A stretch of DNA of 64,000 bases from Leptospira sp. WS39.C2. GTDB lineage: Bacteria > Spirochaetota > Leptospiria > Leptospirales > Leptospiraceae. The stretch's first letter is position 1. The number at the start of each line of letters is the position of its first letter. Of the stretch, positions 25,601 to 34,548 are shown piece by piece. The notes under the pieces were generated by a model that saw only the letters and a list, made by a program, of their open reading frames with translations, was not told the DNA's origin and did not search any database. Made by a program: the position numbers and the translations under genes. The stretch spans positions 1,823,001 to 1,887,000 of the forward strand of contig NZ_CP162142.1 of NCBI RefSeq assembly GCF_040833965.1. Reading direction: 5' to 3'.

Positions 25601-25652
25601 GAATCAATGACGTCCTCGGAAAAAATAAAATCTTCCGAGGACGTCATGATTC
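25601..25652. terminator. Long near-perfect inverted repeat between converging genes, probable bidirectional terminator
   Basis: The left arm (25601-25621) starts GAATCA and ends CGTCCTCGGAA. The right arm (25633-25652) is its reverse complement with one missing base, giving about 20 paired positions around an 11-base A-rich loop. It sits 52 bases after the nitrilase-like gene and 38 bases from the end of lspA. Strict U-runs are missing, so termination is inferred from position and stability. The stem includes the GACGTC palindrome twice. Confidence 0.65.
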
Positions 25653-25690
25653 AAAACTCAATTTAGTTTCAGTAAAATCGAGAGACCAAC

Positions 25691-26251
25691 TTATTTTTTA
25701 TCCATTTCCTTCCAGTCCATTGTAAATAGTAAAATTACAATGCCAATCGACACACAAGAATCAGCTACGTTAAATGCAGGCCATCTCTCGAATAATAAAA
25801 AGTTTGGCCATTCAAAGTCTAAAAAATCTACGACACCTATGAATTCAATTCCTGGTTTTTCAGGAGTGAAACCAAAACGAAACCCAGTGCCTGGAATTTT
25901 AACAAAAAACTTATCGATAAAATTTCCAAATGCACCTGCCATCACAAAATTCCATCCCCAAACATTTCCTAAATCAGAATTTTGCCAGCGATAGAAGATT
26001 AAAAATACTATTGCAAACCCAGTCGCAAACAATGAAGGCAATGCATTGTCTTGGAATAACCCAAATACAAACCCTGTGTTAAATGTTAATGAAAGTCTAA
26101 AAAAATCACCTAACACCGGAATACTTTCATGTGCATACATTTTTGTGATTATAATGTATTTAGTGAGTAAATCTAAAAAAAGGCCAAAGGCAACAAATGC
26201 CAAATAACCTGGTTTAAATACTGAAAAAAAAGGTGTGTTAGGTAATTTCAT
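25691..26251 (-). CDS. lspA: Prolipoprotein signal peptidase (signal peptidase II)
   Basis: LspA removes the signal peptide of prolipoproteins after Lgt has added diacylglycerol. The 186-residue protein has four hydrophobic segments and the family motifs: [19 protein letters not shown] (catalytic Asp), VVDFLDF and [11 protein letters not shown] (second catalytic Asp). A 25-residue insertion between the second and third motifs ([21 protein letters not shown]) makes it a little longer than the E. coli enzyme. It processes lipoproteins such as those at 11031, 11582 and 41899. It is the last gene of a minus-strand operon after the AarF-type kinase gene (24-base gap). Confidence 0.94.
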   Translation of the reverse strand: MKLPNTPFFSVFKPGYLAFVAFGLFLDLLTKYIIITKMYAHESIPVLGDFFRLSLTFNTGFVFGLFQDNALPSLFATGFAIVFLIFYRWQNSDLGNVWGWNFVMAGAFGNFIDKFFVKIPGTGFRFGFTPEKPGIEFIGVVDFLDFEWPNFLLFERWPAFNVADSCVSIGIVILLFTMDWKEMDKK

Positions 26252-26275
26252 ACTGAAGTTTAAAGTTCTTTCCGT

Positions 26276-27910
26276 TTATTTTAGTTTCCAATAACTTAGA
26301 CTCGATTTTGCAAGAGACCAAAAACTAAGTCCTGATAGTATATAAAATATAATGCTTGGTTCTTTCCAGAATTTTTCCGCATAATACATTCCAAAATAGA
26401 AAAATAGTGAACCAAGGATTCCGAAGGTTAAGATTTCCCTTAGTTTTAATTCACTGCTTTTTTGCTCATCTTTTACTGAAAATTCACCTCGGTTCCATTT
26501 GTACAAAAAATCATTTAGTTCCTTGGGTAATGAAAACAAACTTGTCAGAAATTCTTCTCCTTCGTCTCTCCAAAGTTTTTTGAAATTACTTCCTTTTAGA
26601 ACTATTTGAGAGAAAGGTTTTTCAGCGTATTCAATCATGGAGCGTGTAGGATCCAAAAAAGAAAAATTTCCCAGTAACAAAGCGAGAACTCTGTGCAAAC
26701 TTAAGAAATTTGGAGGAAGTTTTAAACTCGATAATAACCGTTTTAGACTCACTTGGATTTCTTTTAAAAAACGAAGGTCTTCTCCAGGTTTTAAAGTATC
26801 AAAACTCAAATTTCGAAAATGATTGGTATCTGCTAATATTCGATTTAGTTTTTCAAGGGAATACTTTACAATTTGAGTTAATTCTTCTTTGGATAATGAT
26901 TCTGTGACTGCACCTAATTCGTATAAGGATTCTGAAACAAGATGGTAATCCTTTCGCATTGCACCCACTAAAATTCGCTCTAAGGTCTGAGTTTCTTCTT
27001 CTGAAATGGATTGGACAGCGCCAAAATCAATTAAACACAGCTCCCCTGTTTCCATAAAAATTAAGTTTCCAGGGTGTGGGTCTGCGTGAAAAAATCGAAA
27101 TTCAAAAATCATCAAAATGTATGCTTTGATTAATTTCTCTAAATTAGGATTCAGTTTATTTGGTATTTGCTCACCTGGTAGTTCATAGATTTTTTTTCCT
27201 TCCACAAATTCAGTTACAAGAGTATGTCTGCCACAAAGTTCTTCTATAGGATTTGGAATATAAAAATCTTTCTCCAAAGCAAACATCTGTTTGAGAATTT
27301 TTAGATTTTTTAGTTCTGTCCGTAAATCAAGTTCTTGGTGGATCATGGTTTGGAGTTGTTCTACAACTTCATTAGCTGATATTTTTATAACAAAACGGTC
27401 TACAAGCCAAACAACTTTTGAGATTGTTTTTAAATCGGATTTTGCAGTTTCTTCGATTCCTGGGTATAAGGTTTTGATAGCAACTTTTTTGTTTTGGTAA
27501 ATTCCAATATGCACTTGAGCAGTTGAGGCACTAGCATATGAGGTAGTATCCACTGTTTCAAAAATTTGAACCATAGATTTTTCAAAATTTTTTTGCCAAC
27601 GTTTATCGATATCTAAAAAGTCACGTGGAGGGATTTTGTCCTGTAGGTCTTGTAATTCCCATAAAAATTCTTCCGGTAGAATATGGAATAAATTACTAAC
27701 AAATTGACCAATTTTTATATATACTCCACCTAACTGGAAAAATAAATTTTTGGTTTCTAAACCTTTATCTTTTAAAAACTGAACTCGTTTGATTTCATAT
27801 TTTTCTTTAGATAGAAATTTTTTTAGAATTTTGGAAAGATAAAAATATTGAAGGTATGTTTTGAATACAAAGGAATAAACTGAGCCGGATCGATTCGTGT
27901 CGGGTTTCAT
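26276..27910 (-). CDS. AarF/UbiB (ABC1) family atypical kinase-like protein
   Basis: A 544-residue protein with the ABC1/ADCK fold. The KxGQ region reads YIKIGQFVSNLFHILPEEF. The nucleotide-loop equivalent is ASTAQVHIG (alanine-rich in this family), the invariant Lys lies in KVAIKTLYPG, the catalytic loop is FFHADPHPGNLIF, and the metal Asp is in LIDFGAVQ. Two C-terminal hydrophobic segments (about 495-540) anchor it to the membrane. Relatives support isoprenoid quinone synthesis through ATPase/kinase activity. The presence of MqnA in this window points to menaquinone rather than ubiquinone, so the role may be quinone-lipid handling. Operon order: Gfo/Idh oxidoreductase gene, this gene (3-base gap), lspA. 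Confidence 0.9.
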   Translation of the reverse strand: MKPDTNRSGSVYSFVFKTYLQYFYLSKILKKFLSKEKYEIKRVQFLKDKGLETKNLFFQLGGVYIKIGQFVSNLFHILPEEFLWELQDLQDKIPPRDFLDIDKRWQKNFEKSMVQIFETVDTTSYASASTAQVHIGIYQNKKVAIKTLYPGIEETAKSDLKTISKVVWLVDRFVIKISANEVVEQLQTMIHQELDLRTELKNLKILKQMFALEKDFYIPNPIEELCGRHTLVTEFVEGKKIYELPGEQIPNKLNPNLEKLIKAYILMIFEFRFFHADPHPGNLIFMETGELCLIDFGAVQSISEEETQTLERILVGAMRKDYHLVSESLYELGAVTESLSKEELTQIVKYSLEKLNRILADTNHFRNLSFDTLKPGEDLRFLKEIQVSLKRLLSSLKLPPNFLSLHRVLALLLGNFSFLDPTRSMIEYAEKPFSQIVLKGSNFKKLWRDEGEEFLTSLFSLPKELNDFLYKWNRGEFSVKDEQKSSELKLREILTFGILGSLFFYFGMYYAEKFWKEPSIIFYILSGLSFWSLAKSSLSYWKLK

Positions 27911-27913
27911 TTG

Positions 27914-28951
27914 TTAGTGCCTATAAATGGATTCGATACTTTCCAAAATTTGAATATTATCAGCCAAGGTTCCTTCCATAGTATTTGATTCCCCGTGGAA
28001 TACTTCTTTTATTTCTTTATAAATTCCTAAAAAAGCATTAGAAGTTTCTGGTTTTGGGAACTGTTTTGGAATATACGACTTTAAACTTTGAAATCCTTGA
28101 TACAATTTAGAAGGGACTGATTGGAAAAATTGGAACCCATCGTTAGAACAAATGATCCTATGTGAGTTTGTATGAATATCCAACTCAAATTGAAAGTATT
28201 TCCGCCCGCCTGAAACATCGAGTATTATATCGATATTGGAATTAGATTGAAAATAAGCAAATGCTCTGGATTCTACCATGCCTTTTTTGGGTCTTTCCAT
28301 CCTAGCCTTCATGAGTTTTGGTTTTCCAACAAGCCAATGGATAAGATCTAATGCGTGGGTTCCGTCATGGAGTAAAGGACCCCCACCAAACTTAGAAAAT
28401 GCGATACCAGGGTTTTTTGCGGAGGTGAAAACGGAAGCTCTGATCGATTGGATTTTCCCGAAATTTCCATTGATCAGTTCATTTTTCACAAATTTGTAAC
28501 TGGGATGGTAACGCCTTTCATGGTTGATCCAAATGTTTGCATTCGACTTTTTTGCTAAAGTGGCAATCACCTTGGCGCCTTTTGAGGACATGGCGACTGG
28601 CTTTTCAATGAGAACATGACGGATTCCCAATTTTAAACATTGTTTTGCATAAAATTCATGTGTGTGGCTTGGTGTGGCAATGATCGCAAGGTCAATACTC
28701 TCACTTTTGTCAACTGGCAGGATTCCATTTTCAGGAACGGTCTTATACTCCTTTTTCCATTGGTTTTGGAAGGATAAACAAGCTTCTGAATTCTTATCAT
28801 AGCCACATAAAAATTCAAAATGTTTCTTCCCAAATGAGGACATAAGAACCCCCATGTGGGTACAGGGTTTTTTCCGGTATTGGTCATTTTCGAGTTTGGA
28901 TGCAATCCGTCCGAGGCCAATGAGAATCGTTTTGATTTTAGGTGGATTCAT
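27914..28951 (-). CDS. Gfo/Idh/MocA-family oxidoreductase
   Basis: A 345-residue NAD(P)-dependent dehydrogenase. The N-terminal Rossmann fold has IKTILIGLGRIASKLEND, a slightly altered GxGxxA loop. The family signature EKPVAMSSKGAKVI (catalytic Lys) lies near residue 120, followed by the substrate domain with GGGPLLHDGTHALDLIHWLVG, which includes the usual Asp/His pair. Family members oxidise or reduce sugars, inositols or nucleotide sugars. The substrate is unknown; a sugar-modifying role for surface glycans is plausible but unproven. It starts 51 bases from the divergent murF gene. Confidence 0.88.
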   Translation of the reverse strand: MNPPKIKTILIGLGRIASKLENDQYRKKPCTHMGVLMSSFGKKHFEFLCGYDKNSEACLSFQNQWKKEYKTVPENGILPVDKSESIDLAIIATPSHTHEFYAKQCLKLGIRHVLIEKPVAMSSKGAKVIATLAKKSNANIWINHERRYHPSYKFVKNELINGNFGKIQSIRASVFTSAKNPGIAFSKFGGGPLLHDGTHALDLIHWLVGKPKLMKARMERPKKGMVESRAFAYFQSNSNIDIILDVSGGRKYFQFELDIHTNSHRIICSNDGFQFFQSVPSKLYQGFQSLKSYIPKQFPKPETSNAFLGIYKEIKEVFHGESNTMEGTLADNIQILESIESIYRH

Positions 28952-29002
28952 GTAAGTTTTTCTTTAAAATCTTTCTTTCTCGGAGAATCTGGCTTAGAAG
29001 CT

Positions 29003-30382
29003 ATGATCGCACCATTTGAATATTCCCTGTCAACTATTCTAAGTTTGTTTTCTATGAAACCAGACTGGGAGAATCGAAAGAATCCGAAATTTCGATGGAT
29101 TTCTACTTCCTCTAGGGAAATCAAAAACGGAACATTATTTGTTCCTCTCCGTGCCGAAAGAGATGGGCATAGTTTTATAACAGATGCATTAAACCAAGGT
29201 GCTTCTGGATTTTTATGCGAAAAAAACCATCCCATTTTGAAAACACTTGCGAAGGAACACCAAACAAAGGCGATCTTTGTGAAAGATACTCTTTCCGCAC
29301 TAGGTATTCTTGCAAATTACCATAGAAAGAGATTTTCACCGCAAGTGATAGCGATCACAGGTTCCTCAGGAAAAACAACGACAAAGGATTTGTTAGGTGG
29401 CCTATTTTCCTTTTTAGATTCCAAAACCCTGGTTGTGACAGAAAAAAATTATAATAATGAAATTGGAGTTCCATTTACACTTTTTCGAATCAACGAGTAC
29501 ACACGAGTTGTTATTTGTGAGATGGGCATGAACCATAGAGGTGAAATTAAGAAACTTTCAATTATAGCTGAACCGACTCATGCTTTGATTACAAATATTG
29601 GATCTGCTCATATAGAGAATCTTAAATCAAGGGAAAATATAGCCGAAGAAAAAATTGATATAATCTCTGGTTTACGTCCTTCAGGTGTACTTTTTGTACC
29701 AGATGATATAGATTTTTTACAACGTGTCAAATTAAGAGTCAAAAAACAAAACACAAAATTGGTGGTATGGAAAAATGCTTCAAATCCAGAGTTAAAAGTC
29801 AAAACAACTCTTAAAAATGGATTTGTTTTGCAGTGGAAACAAAACACCATAAATTGGAATATTCCTGGTAAAAAATTGTTAAGTAATGTCAGAGGGATGA
29901 CTGCAATTGCATCATATTTTGGAATCTCCGACTCTCAAATAATGATAACCATCCAAAAATACAAAAGTCCAAACAAACGTTTGAATATCAATAAAGGATA
30001 TTTTACAATCATTGACGATAGTTATAATGCAAATCCAGAATCGATGGTATCAAGTATTGATGCTAGTTTACAATATGCAAATGGAAAACCTATCGTTTGG
30101 GTATTAGGGACAATGAAAGAATTAGGCAAATTTTCCAAATACTACCACGAACAAATTGGAAAAGTGATTCAAAAAATAGGAACAGGAGTCTTACTAACAT
30201 TCGGTGAAGATACAAAAGCAATGGTAAAACAAGTAAAAACAGGAAAGTATTTTAACGATAAAAACCAAATCATTTCTTACATTAAAAAGGAAATTCCAAA
30301 GGGCGCTGTAATTTTAATAAAAGGTTCTAGGTCAATGAAAATGGAAGAAATTGTATTGGAGCTGAATTCATTTAAAGGTTGA
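29003..30382 (+). CDS. murF: UDP-MurNAc-tripeptide:D-Ala-D-Ala ligase MurF
   Basis: MurF adds D-Ala-D-Ala to UDP-MurNAc-tripeptide, completing the cytoplasmic pentapeptide precursor. The 459-residue protein starts at ATG 29003 (AGAAG upstream); longer in-frame extensions would overlap the divergent oxidoreductase gene and are not protein-like. Features: N-terminal MurF domain with ISTSSREIKNGTLFVPLRAERDGH, central P-loop ITGSSGKTTTKDLL, EKNYNNEIGVP and EMGMNHRGEI, and a C-terminal domain with DDSYNANPESM, the usual MurF signature. It heads a plus-strand run with purE and purK and is separated from the main division/cell-wall operon, which lies beyond purK on the other strand. Confidence 0.95.
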   Translation: MIAPFEYSLSTILSLFSMKPDWENRKNPKFRWISTSSREIKNGTLFVPLRAERDGHSFITDALNQGASGFLCEKNHPILKTLAKEHQTKAIFVKDTLSALGILANYHRKRFSPQVIAITGSSGKTTTKDLLGGLFSFLDSKTLVVTEKNYNNEIGVPFTLFRINEYTRVVICEMGMNHRGEIKKLSIIAEPTHALITNIGSAHIENLKSRENIAEEKIDIISGLRPSGVLFVPDDIDFLQRVKLRVKKQNTKLVVWKNASNPELKVKTTLKNGFVLQWKQNTINWNIPGKKLLSNVRGMTAIASYFGISDSQIMITIQKYKSPNKRLNINKGYFTIIDDSYNANPESMVSSIDASLQYANGKPIVWVLGTMKELGKFSKYYHEQIGKVIQKIGTGVLLTFGEDTKAMVKQVKTGKYFNDKNQIISYIKKEIPKGAVILIKGSRSMKMEEIVLELNSFKG

Positions 30383-30412
30383 TCGAGAGAGCGGTTTTTT
30401 TAGATTTTACGT

Positions 30413-30910
30413 ATGACAAACCATTTACCAAAAGTAGCTGTGATTATGGGCTCATTTTCCGATTGGGAAACCATGAAAGAAGCTTGTGATATCCTAACAG
30501 AATTTGGTATTCCCTTTGAAAAGGAAATTGTTTCTGCTCATCGTTCTCCAGAGCGTATGTTTGAATTTGCAAGAAATGCTAAAAACAATGGTTTTGGCGT
30601 TATTATAGCAGGAGCTGGTGGTGCTGCCCACCTTCCTGGGATGACTGCTTCTCTTACCACTTTACCAGTATTAGGTGTTCCTGTATTATCAAAAGCATTG
30701 AGTGGAATGGACAGTTTACTTTCTATAGTACAAATGCCAAAAGGTGTACCTGTCGCCACACTTGCAATTGGGACAAGTGGTGCAGCCAATGCTGGATTGC
30801 TAGCAGTTCGTATTTTATCTCTTCTTGATACCAACCTCACTAAAAAACTAGAAGAATATGCAATTTCCAATCGCAATTCTGCTATGTCTAAAAATGACCA
30901 ATTGTTTTAG
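30413..30910 (+). CDS. purE: N5-carboxyaminoimidazole ribonucleotide mutase PurE
   Basis: PurE (class I) converts N5-CAIR to CAIR in purine synthesis. The 165 residues include the signature loops [35 protein letters not shown] and [23 protein letters not shown]. The presence of PurK directly downstream (nine-base gap) confirms the two-step N5-CAIR route. The ATG is 30 bases after murF, so co-transcription with the cell-wall gene is likely. Confidence 0.97.
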   Translation: MTNHLPKVAVIMGSFSDWETMKEACDILTEFGIPFEKEIVSAHRSPERMFEFARNAKNNGFGVIIAGAGGAAHLPGMTASLTTLPVLGVPVLSKALSGMDSLLSIVQMPKGVPVATLAIGTSGAANAGLLAVRILSLLDTNLTKKLEEYAISNRNSAMSKNDQLF

Positions 30911-30919
30911 GAATCAAAA

Positions 30920-32017
30920 ATGAAAATTGGAGTTTTGGGATCGGGCCAACTTGGCCAAATGATGTGTTTGGAAGCAATTCCAATGGGTCACGAATTTTTT
31001 TGCTTTTCTCCTGATGGTAATTCGCCTTCAGGAAAAGTTGGAGCCAAAGAAACTGTTTTTCCTTATGATTCCTTAAAACAATTAGAAACTTGGATTCAAA
31101 ATCTTGATGTATTGAGTTTTGAATTTGAAAATATTCCGAAACCTACGCTTGATTTCTTAAAGAATCAAAAATCCATTTCGATTTTCCCACCACCAGAATC
31201 ATTAGTCATTGCTCAAGACCGGTATTTAGAAAAATCTTATGTTCGTAAGTTAGGTTTTCGGACTGCTGAGTTTTTTCATTTAACAAAGGAAACATCAAAA
31301 TTTGAAGTATCGATTTCTTATCCCTGGATCATTAAAACCTTACGATTTGGTTATGATGGGAAAGGACAAGTTCGTGTCCAAAATGAAACGGAATACCAAT
31401 CGTTTTTACAATCTGCTTTCCAAACGGAAGGGTCTGAGTATTTGATTGAAGAAGTCATTTCCTTTCAAAAAGAAATTAGTATCATTCTCACTCGTTTTCA
31501 AAACGGAGATATAGTATGTTATGGTGCGGTTGAAAACGAACACAAACATCATATTTTGGATTTGTCAATATTTCCTGCAAGAATCCCGATTGGACTAAAT
31601 TTAGAGGCAATAGAACTTGCATCAAAACTTGCTGAATCTTTGTCGTATGTTGGAACGATTGGAGTTGAGTTTTTCATAAAAGAGAATCAATTGTATCTAA
31701 ATGAATTTGCTCCACGACCACATAACACAGGTCATTACACACAAGACTGCCAAAGTTTTTCTCAATTTTATTTACATGTGCAAGCAATTACTGGAAACAA
31801 TCCACCATCTGATGTCAGGCCAAAACCAACATTAATGAAGAATATTCTAGGTAATTCATATTCTGAAAGTTTGAATATTGCAAAAGAATTGTTAAGAGAT
31901 GATCGTTATCGTTTGCATTTATATGCAAAAGAGGAAGCGAAACCTGGAAGGAAAATGGGTCACATGAATTTTAAAGGAACCTTAGAAGAAGTAAATTCCC
32001 TTTTCCATGACCTATAA
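30920..32017 (+). CDS. purK: N5-carboxyaminoimidazole ribonucleotide synthase PurK
   Basis: PurK makes N5-CAIR from AIR, ATP and bicarbonate. The 365-residue ATP-grasp protein has the N-terminal nucleotide loop IGVLGSGQLGQMM, FSPDGNSPSGKV, ATP-grasp segments (IIKTLRFGYDGKGQV, YLIEEVISFQKEISI) and the catalytic ending LYLNEFAPRPHNTGHYT. Length is standard. It is the last gene of the murF-purE-purK run and converges on murC with a nine-base gap and no obvious terminator between them. Confidence 0.96.
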   Translation: MKIGVLGSGQLGQMMCLEAIPMGHEFFCFSPDGNSPSGKVGAKETVFPYDSLKQLETWIQNLDVLSFEFENIPKPTLDFLKNQKSISIFPPPESLVIAQDRYLEKSYVRKLGFRTAEFFHLTKETSKFEVSISYPWIIKTLRFGYDGKGQVRVQNETEYQSFLQSAFQTEGSEYLIEEVISFQKEISIILTRFQNGDIVCYGAVENEHKHHILDLSIFPARIPIGLNLEAIELASKLAESLSYVGTIGVEFFIKENQLYLNEFAPRPHNTGHYTQDCQSFSQFYLHVQAITGNNPPSDVRPKPTLMKNILGNSYSESLNIAKELLRDDRYRLHLYAKEEAKPGRKMGHMNFKGTLEEVNSLFHDL

Positions 32018-32026
32018 TTTTTGAAC

Positions 32027-33454
32027 TTATTTTAACGATTTTTGAACTAATTGGACGCCCCATTCTCTTACATTCCCTGCTCCTAAACAAAGTAGTAAGT
32101 CTCCTGGTTGTAATTGAGATCGTATATGATCTAAATCATTTTGAATGTTTCCTGCCAATATTTTTGTTTTGTTCGGATTTAAGAAAGGTAAAAAACGTTC
32201 AGAAGAAATACCTTCAATAGGATTTTCTCCAGCAGAATAAATCGGTAATAAGTAAACTTTATCTGCATCTAATAATGCTTTTGCGAGATCTTCTAATAAT
32301 AACTGAGTACGTGTGTAACGATGTGGTTGGAAAATCACATGAAGATTTCCGTTAGTTTTGTTTTTTTCCTTTAGTGACTTAATTACAACTTTGATTTCAG
32401 TTGGATGGTGACCATAATCATCAACCACTGTCACATCATTCCAATTACCTAAGATTTCTTGCCTACGTTTCACTCCAATATAACGAGAAAGTATAGAAAC
32501 AGATTTTGAAGGACTAATGCCAAGTTTCATCGCACAAGTGAGAGCAACAAGACCATTAGTGAGGTAATGGACACCTGGGAAAGGGAGATGTAATTGGAAA
32601 TGTTGATTTTCAACAAAAAACTCCAATTTACTACCTACAAATTCATAAATGAAATATGTAATTTGAGAATTATAATGATCAATTAAATACAAAAACCAAT
32701 CTTCGTTAGTTTGTTCTTTTGTAACGAGAAGGTTTAGTTTGAAATTTTCATGAAAGGTCACAGACTTATAATTGGATTTTAAAACAGAATGAATACCCGA
32801 ATCTCCAACAAAAAGAATGGCTTCACCATCGGTTCCAAATCCAATATACTCTAAAAAAGCTAGTTCTAATTTTTCCCGTGTTTTATAATAATCAAGATGG
32901 TCGTTATCTATATTTGTTAGCAAACGGTAGTTTGCTTTGTGTTTTAAAAAAGTTCCATCAGATTCGTCAGATTCATAAACTGCATAATCACCGCTGCCAA
33001 TTTTACCACCTCGTTTTTGTAATAAACTGGTATCCCCACCAATCATAATAGTGGGATTTAGACCAAGTTCTGTGAGAATTTGAGAAACCATTGTTGTGGT
33101 AGAAGTTTTGCCATGACTCCCTGCAACAGAAATGGATTTCTGATTGGAGACAAGTATATGCATAAATTCTGATCTATGTTTTAAAGGAATTCCTAATCCT
33201 TTAATTTCTTCGAACACTTCTTTGTGTTTATCATTAATAGCCGAACTATAAACCACCATTTGGATTCCGTTTAAAGGTATACTTTCAATTGAATCGTAGA
33301 GTGTGATGCCACGTTCTTTTAGAAAATCAGTTGTTTCAGAACTTTTTTTGTCATAACCAATCACAGGAATTTCTAAGTCAATAGCCATGTGTGCAAGACT
33401 TGACATCCCACTCCCACCCACTCCTAAGAATAAAATTGGACTTTTTTCTAACAC
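32027..33454 (-). CDS. murC: UDP-N-acetylmuramate:L-alanine ligase MurC
   Basis: MurC adds L-Ala to UDP-MurNAc. Start chosen at GTG 33454 (MLEKSPILFLGVGGSGMSS), because AGGA lies six bases upstream and a longer frame would run through the end of murG. This gives 475 residues. Motifs: FLGVGGSGMSSLAHMA, the P-loop VAGSHGKTSTTTMV, ESDESDGTFL, NIDNDHLDYY, and VVDDYGHHPTEI in the C-terminal domain. It is the last gene of the operon, eight bases after the murG stop. No murB or ddl follows, unlike many division/cell-wall clusters. Confidence 0.95.
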   Translation of the reverse strand: MLEKSPILFLGVGGSGMSSLAHMAIDLEIPVIGYDKKSSETTDFLKERGITLYDSIESIPLNGIQMVVYSSAINDKHKEVFEEIKGLGIPLKHRSEFMHILVSNQKSISVAGSHGKTSTTTMVSQILTELGLNPTIMIGGDTSLLQKRGGKIGSGDYAVYESDESDGTFLKHKANYRLLTNIDNDHLDYYKTREKLELAFLEYIGFGTDGEAILFVGDSGIHSVLKSNYKSVTFHENFKLNLLVTKEQTNEDWFLYLIDHYNSQITYFIYEFVGSKLEFFVENQHFQLHLPFPGVHYLTNGLVALTCAMKLGISPSKSVSILSRYIGVKRRQEILGNWNDVTVVDDYGHHPTEIKVVIKSLKEKNKTNGNLHVIFQPHRYTRTQLLLEDLAKALLDADKVYLLPIYSAGENPIEGISSERFLPFLNPNKTKILAGNIQNDLDHIRSQLQPGDLLLCLGAGNVREWGVQLVQKSLK

Positions 33455-33462
33455 ATCTAATC

Positions 33463-34548
33463 CTATTTTGATTCTGAAAAGAAATAAGAAACTGTTTGAT
33501 AAGCGGCATTCACATTGGATAAAGCTAAACTTACATGACCCATTTCCCGTAATACTTCCGAGTGGTCTTTCCAAGTTAATAGGAATTTAACAAGTGGCGT
33601 TGGATCATCACTTGTTGAATGAATGGTTACTGCTGCGCCTTCTTTTTCTATAAAATTAGCATTCGCCTTTTGGTGGTTATCTGCTGCATAAGGATAAGGT
33701 ATGAGAATCATTGGTAAGCCAAAAACCAAACACTCTGCAATCACACCTGCTCCTGATCTTGCGACAACTAAATTTGCCCATTCATAATTAGGTTTCATAT
33801 CATTTGCATAGGAAATGATTTCAGCGTCATTACTTGCTTTGTTTTTAGTTTCGTCGTATAAATTCGTACCGGTTAACAAACGGAATTTGTATTTAGATGC
33901 AATTTCAGAATTTTCCATTGCCTTTAAAATCATTTGGTTAAGTTGCCTTGCTCCTTGAGATCCACCCAATACAAGTACATTGATAGTATTCTTTTTCCCT
34001 TCATGCAAATTTTCATTTTGCCTAATGTTCAAATGCTCGGGAATGACCCGTTTCCGAATCGGATTTCCAATGATTTTTCCTGGAATATGGAATTCTTCTG
34101 CAAGTTCAAAACTAAATGCGATTTTTTTAGCAAACCGAGAAAAAACTCGTGTGATTTTACCAGGTACACAGTTTTGCTCACATAAGTACAAAGACTTACG
34201 AAACAAAATTGCATATAAAATTGCGGGTAAGCTGGAATACCCACCCATTCCAATCACTGCATTTACCTTCAATTTCCGAAATCGGATAATTGTTTTTAGG
34301 AATGGGATTAAAAATAAAAATGGGTATATTAATGTTTTAATACCACCTAACTGCGGTATGTTATGCCACAAAACTTCACAAGGAGGTTGTAAAAGATCTG
34401 GGTTATTTTGGTTTCTTACTAGCGAATGGATATAAACAGATTCAAATCCAAACGCGTTTGCTTTTTCACTTAATACTTCTGCAAGAGCCACACCTGGAGA
34501 TATGTGACCTCCTGTCCCACCCGCTGCTATTACGACAGATCCATTCAT
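33463..34548 (-). CDS. murG: UDP-GlcNAc:lipid I N-acetylglucosaminyltransferase MurG
   Basis: MurG converts lipid I to lipid II at the cytoplasmic membrane face. The 361 residues begin with the glycine-rich loop VIAAGGTGGHISPGVALAE. The second half has VLVLGGSQGARQLN, VVARSGAGVIAE and PYPYAADNHQKANA, the UDP-GlcNAc-binding region of the GT28 family. Its ATG overlaps the ftsW stop by four bases, and murC follows after eight bases. Confidence 0.96.
   Translation of the reverse strand: MNGSVVIAAGGTGGHISPGVALAEVLSEKANAFGFESVYIHSLVRNQNNPDLLQPPCEVLWHNIPQLGGIKTLIYPFLFLIPFLKTIIRFRKLKVNAVIGMGGYSSLPAILYAILFRKSLYLCEQNCVPGKITRVFSRFAKKIAFSFELAEEFHIPGKIIGNPIRKRVIPEHLNIRQNENLHEGKKNTINVLVLGGSQGARQLNQMILKAMENSEIASKYKFRLLTGTNLYDETKNKASNDAEIISYANDMKPNYEWANLVVARSGAGVIAECLVFGLPMILIPYPYAADNHQKANANFIEKEGAAVTIHSTSDDPTPLVKFLLTWKDHSEVLREMGHVSLALSNVNAAYQTVSYFFSESK

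Noticed and set aside
33455..33574. N-terminal extension of murC to 515 residues
   Set aside because: It would overlap the end of murG, and the extra 40 residues do not look like MurC; a GTG with AGGA upstream fits better.
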